8,590 bases of DNA, from contig DATDJF010000388.1 in the NCBI GenBank assembly GCA_036520715.1, forward strand, positions 1 through 8,590. Reading direction: 5' to 3'. The translations under genes and the position numbers were made by a program. This DNA is from JAEUPI01 sp036520715 (GTDB lineage Bacteria > Pseudomonadota > Gammaproteobacteria > Burkholderiales > Burkholderiaceae_C). Shown piece after piece: positions 6,567 through 8,590 of the stretch. The notes under the pieces were generated by a model, which was not told the DNA's origin, made no database searches, and saw nothing but the letters and a program-made list of their open reading frames with translations. Every line of letters begins with the position of its first letter. Within the stretch, counting starts at the first letter, position 1.

Positions 6567-6614
6567 GGGTTGAAGCTCCACTTGGATTACTAGTACTGAG
6601 AAGGAGCTTCCCCC
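6567..6614 (+). promoter_or_regulatory. Leader hairpin that sequesters the RRM-gene Shine-Dalgarno
   Basis: GAAGCTCC (6572-6579) is the exact reverse complement of GGAGCTTC (6603-6610). The second arm contains the GGAG of the AAGGAG ribosome-binding site (6601-6606). After a two-base TT bulge the stem can extend by GGG (6567-6569) with the C-run at 6611-6614, reaching within two or three bases of the start codon at 6617. The 23-base loop contains TACTAGTA. Such a fold would hide the ribosome-binding site, as RNA thermometers or autoregulated leaders do. The pairing is seen in the sequence; the regulatory function is inferred. Confidence 0.6.
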
Positions 6615-6616
6615 AA

Positions 6617-7081
6617 ATGGGAAACAAGCTGTATGTCGGCAACCTCGCGTATTCGGTGCGCGACGAGTCGTTGCAGGCTGCGTTCGCGCAATTCGGCACC
6701 GTCACATCGGCCAAGGTGATGATGGACCGAGAAACTGGGCGCTCCAAGGGATTTGGCTTCGTCGAAATGTCCAGCGCTGCCGAGGCGCAGGCAGCGATTC
6801 ACGCCATGAACGGCCAGCCGCTCGAAGGTCGCGCGGTGGTCGTCAATGAAGCGCGGCCGCGCGAAGAGCGTCCCGGCGGCTTCGGCGGCGGTGGCGGCGG
6901 CCGCGGCCCGTATGGCGGTGGTGGCGGCGGTGGTGGCGGTGGTGGTGGCGGTGGCCGCGGCCCCTACGGTGGCGGCGGTGGTGGCGGCGGCTACGGTGGT
7001 GGCGGAGGCGGTGGTGGCGGCGGACGCAGCCCGTACGGCACCGGCCGCGGTCCGCGCGGCGGCGGCGGCCAGGGCTACTGA
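6617..7081 (+). CDS. Glycine-rich RRM-domain RNA-binding protein
   Basis: The 154-residue protein has one RNA recognition motif at residues 3-80 and a very glycine-rich tail. RNP2 is LYVGNL (5-10) and RNP1 is KGFGFVEM (44-51), with the aromatic residues Tyr6, Phe47 and Phe49 that stack on RNA bases. The linker PREERPGG leads into a tail (about 87-154) of glycine runs broken by RGPYG, RGPYG, RSPYG and RGPRG, resembling RGG boxes. Small bacterial proteins of this type bind single-stranded RNA and are often induced by cold or other stress, acting as RNA chaperones in the cytoplasm. The start ATG 6617 has AAGGAG ten bases upstream. Upstream in-frame codons show no family similarity and are excluded. 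The gene is monocistronic, with its own structured leader and terminator. The RNA targets are unknown. Confidence 0.95.
   Translation: MGNKLYVGNLAYSVRDESLQAAFAQFGTVTSAKVMMDRETGRSKGFGFVEMSSAAEAQAAIHAMNGQPLEGRAVVVNEARPREERPGGFGGGGGGRGPYGGGGGGGGGGGGGGRGPYGGGGGGGGYGGGGGGGGGGRSPYGTGRGPRGGGGQGY
6875..7075 (+). repeat. GGN-triplet low-complexity tract encoding the glycine-rich tail
   Basis: The coding DNA is dominated by GGT/GGC triplets, with glycine runs up to about 14 codons. The units are separated by imperfect copies encoding RGPYG, which suggests expansion by slippage or unequal exchange of a short unit. Antisense frames here give artificial alanine/threonine-rich translations. Confidence 0.85.
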
Positions 7082-7101
7082 GTCACGATTCTTTTGCCTC
7101 G

Positions 7102-7126
7102 ACGGGCGCCTGCGGGCGCCCGTTTT
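7102..7126 (+). terminator. Intrinsic terminator of the RRM gene
   Basis: ACGGGCGCC and GGCGCCCGT pair perfectly (9 bp) around a TGCG tetraloop, followed by TTTT at 7123-7126, 20 bases after the RRM stop codon. On the opposite strand the hairpin lacks a downstream T-run, though it may still slow the converging SDR transcript. Confidence 0.87.
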
Positions 7127-7148
7127 GCATTGTCCGCAGCGTGCGCCT

Positions 7149-7943
7149 TCAGCGCGCCGCTTGTTTGTGGCGCGGCTTGCGCGCCCGGCCGGCGAGCAGA
7201 CGGTCGAACCATCCATTGGGCAGCACGCGCAACAGCTTGGCCACCACGGCCATCTGCCACGGAATGACGCGGTAGCTGCGGCCCGCCGACACCGTGGCGA
7301 ACGCGGCGTCGGCGAAGGCAGCAGCGGGCATCAGGAACGGCATCGGGTACGGGTTGCGCCGCGTCAACGGCGTGTCGACGTAACCCGGCACCAGCGTCAC
7401 CACGCGCACGCCGAACGGCCGGCACTCGCCGCGCAGGCTCTCGCAGTAGGCGATCGCCGCCGCCTTGCTGGCGCAATAGGCTGCGTGGCCCGGCAGGCCG
7501 CGGATGCCGGCGACGCTGGCCACACCCACCAGGGTGCCGCGACGCCGTTGGCGCATCGGTTCGATGAACGGCTGAAACGTCGCCGCGATGCCGAACACGT
7601 TGGTCTGCAGCGTGTCGTGCAGCACCTGCAGGTCCTCGAAGAGCGCGCTGTCGATGCCCGCGCTGATGCCGGCGTTGGCGATCACCGCATCGGGCAGCCC
7701 CTGGCGCTCGAGGCACGATCGGCCAGCCGCGGTGATCGACACCGCGTCGGCCACGTCGGCTGCATAGATCTGCGCTTCATGCTCGGCGTAGGCCTGCGCG
7801 CGGACGAATTGCCGCAGCTCGTCGGCGCGCCGGGCCGCCAGCGCCAGCCGCCAGCCGGCCGCATGGAATCGCTGCGCAAGCGCCTGCCCGATGCCGCTGG
7901 AGGCACCGGTGATGAACACCAGCGGCGCATCGGCCCCGGTCAT
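7149..7943 (-). CDS. Short-chain dehydrogenase/reductase (SDR), NAD(P)-dependent
   Basis: The 264-residue protein is a classical SDR with a Rossmann fold that transfers hydride between NAD(P) and an alcohol/ketone substrate. The cofactor motif TGASSGIG lies at residues 12-19, AADV at 61-64 and NAGIS at 90-94. The catalytic tetrad appears as Asn115, Ser143, Tyr156 and Lys160 (YCASK). The PGYVDTP segment follows at 186-192. Arginines at 38-39, after the second strand, favour NADP(H), but this is an inference. A C-terminal extension (about 215-264) is hydrophobic then basic and could associate with the membrane. ATG 7943 overlaps the lptC stop by four bases (ATGA), so translation is probably coupled to lptC. 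A lipid or cell-envelope substrate is conceivable from this link but is not shown by sequence. Confidence 0.92.
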   Translation of the reverse strand: MTGADAPLVFITGASSGIGQALAQRFHAAGWRLALAARRADELRQFVRAQAYAEHEAQIYAADVADAVSITAAGRSCLERQGLPDAVIANAGISAGIDSALFEDLQVLHDTLQTNVFGIAATFQPFIEPMRQRRRGTLVGVASVAGIRGLPGHAAYCASKAAAIAYCESLRGECRPFGVRVVTLVPGYVDTPLTRRNPYPMPFLMPAAAFADAAFATVSAGRSYRVIPWQMAVVAKLLRVLPNGWFDRLLAGRARKPRHKQAAR

Positions 7944-8551
7944 GGCGCGGTTCGCGGCGCGCCGAAGCGCTGCGTGGCGCGCGGCGACAGGCTGGCGCGC
8001 ACCGGCGGTGCGAGCTGCAGTTGTTGCGCCAGGTTGTTGGCTTCGATGCCGCCGGCGCGGATCTCGTCGCTGCCCTGGCGCACGGTGACCGGCAGATGCG
8101 AGCGGATGCGCTCGGTGGGCACGAACACGTGCAGGAACTCGCTGTCGACCTCCAGCGGCGAGCCCGAGGGCAGCTCGGCGACCACGCGGGCACCGCCGCT
8201 GAGCTGCCATTCGCTGCCGTCGCCGTTGGCCAGCGCGCGTGCGGCGTGTGCGCGCGTGACGCGGCCGTCCGGCGCATGCGACTGCAAGCGCGCCGATTCG
8301 ATCTCGATGCGATCGGTGTCGGGGAAGTGGCGCAGCCACGAGCCCTCGATGCGCACGGTGGCGCGCCCGTCCGCTGCGAAGCGGGTGATCGCGAAGTCGC
8401 GCATCTCGTAGTCGGGATCCTGGCGCAGCGGCGCGGCGTCGCCGCTCACCACGGGGCGCGGCGTGTGCTTGACCAACCACCAGGTGCCCAGCGCCAGCAA
8501 CAGCATCAACAGCAGCGGAAGGTACGTGCCGAGCAGCTCGCGCGTGCGCAT
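7940..8551 (-). CDS. lptC: LptC, LPS export ABC transporter periplasmic protein
   Basis: The 203-residue protein matches the LptC architecture: a short basic N-terminus, one membrane anchor (YLPLLLMLLLALGTWWLV, about residues 10-27), then a periplasmic beta-jellyroll domain. It begins with the typical DYEMRDFAITRF segment and continues through RIEGSWLRHFPDTDRIEIES. LptC links the inner-membrane LptB2FG extractor to the LptA bridge that carries lipopolysaccharide to the outer membrane. The usual length is about 190-210 residues. ATG 8551 is chosen; a TTG two codons upstream is possible. A G-rich GGGGGCGG before it may serve as Shine-Dalgarno, but the frame stays open to the window edge. The gene overlaps the downstream SDR gene by four bases. 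Genes upstream (often kdsC in related bacteria) are outside the window. No lptA or lptB follows. Confidence 0.87.
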   Translation of the reverse strand: MRTRELLGTYLPLLLMLLLALGTWWLVKHTPRPVVSGDAAPLRQDPDYEMRDFAITRFAADGRATVRIEGSWLRHFPDTDRIEIESARLQSHAPDGRVTRAHAARALANGDGSEWQLSGGARVVAELPSGSPLEVDSEFLHVFVPTERIRSHLPVTVRQGSDEIRAGGIEANNLAQQLQLAPPVRASLSPRATQRFGAPRTAP

Positions 8552-8590
8552 GCGCAAGCCGCCCCCACGCGGCGGCAGCGGCGGCGGGGC

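Larger units (their letters stand above)
6355..6616. other. Divergent intergenic region and RRM-gene leader
   Basis: These 262 bases separate the divergently read GMC (-) and RRM (+) genes. The GMC-proximal 80 bases show nothing specific. Further right come an imperfect inverted repeat (6438-6464), a candidate -10 element (6493-6498) and the structured leader of the RRM gene (6505-6616). An AT content somewhat higher than the surroundings fits a promoter region. No convincing promoter for the GMC gene was recognised. Confidence 0.6.

Noticed and set aside
6476..6616. Upstream in-frame extension of the RRM protein
   Set aside because: The extra residues are unlike any RRM protein. The extension covers the likely promoter and leader, and ATG 6617 has its own ribosome-binding site.
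6355..6747. N-terminal extension of the GMC reading frame up to 6747
   Set aside because: The added 131 residues show no family similarity and would overlap the start of the divergent RRM gene. GMC proteins begin just before the FAD motif.
6875..7075. Repeat tract considered as a CRISPR or other interspersed array
   Set aside because: The period is three bases and it codes in frame for glycine; there are no unique spacers.
6846..8411. A 521-codon plus-strand open frame across the RRM tail, terminator, SDR and lptC
   Set aside because: It crosses a strong terminator and runs antisense to two recognised genes. Its translation is low-complexity Arg/Ala/His sequence.

Overview
The window is a GC-rich stretch of bacterial chromosome with housekeeping and metabolic genes. 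Gene families, the ATGA-style gene overlap, strong G/C preference at third codon positions and the lptC-type gene point to a Gram-negative betaproteobacterium. Burkholderiales (Rubrivivax/Leptothrix/Methylibium-like) is my best guess; this is inferred from general familiarity, not from a search.

Layout, left to right. Bases 2-1207 (+) hold an NCS2 uracil/xanthine permease cut by the window's left edge. Immediately behind it, 1210-1660 (+) is the decayed remnant of a Bug/TctC-type periplasmic solute-binding protein gene, with a large internal deletion and a one-base frameshift. Three genes then read leftward on the minus strand: a GMC-family FAD-dependent alcohol/choline-type dehydrogenase (6354-4684), an HDOD signalling protein (4385-3567) and a long-chain acyl-CoA synthetase (3378-1690). 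Gaps of about 300 and 190 bases with strong hairpins separate them, so they look like separate transcription units. At 6617-7081 (+), divergent from the GMC gene, is a small glycine-rich RRM RNA-binding protein with a long structured leader and a clear intrinsic terminator. Converging on it from the right edge is a minus-strand pair, lptC (8551-7940) and a short-chain dehydrogenase (7943-7149), overlapping by four bases.

The genes do not form one pathway. The acyl-CoA synthetase and GMC dehydrogenase could both serve alcohol or fatty-acid breakdown, but their spacing gives no proof of a shared operon. LptC belongs to lipopolysaccharide export.

No CRISPR array, mobile element, tRNA/rRNA or defence system is visible. 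The most interesting signal is regulatory: the leader of the RRM gene can fold so that its Shine-Dalgarno sequence is buried in an 8-bp perfect stem, extended by 3 bp across a bulge. This would suit a temperature- or protein-responsive translational switch. The decayed transporter gene is the other clear oddity.
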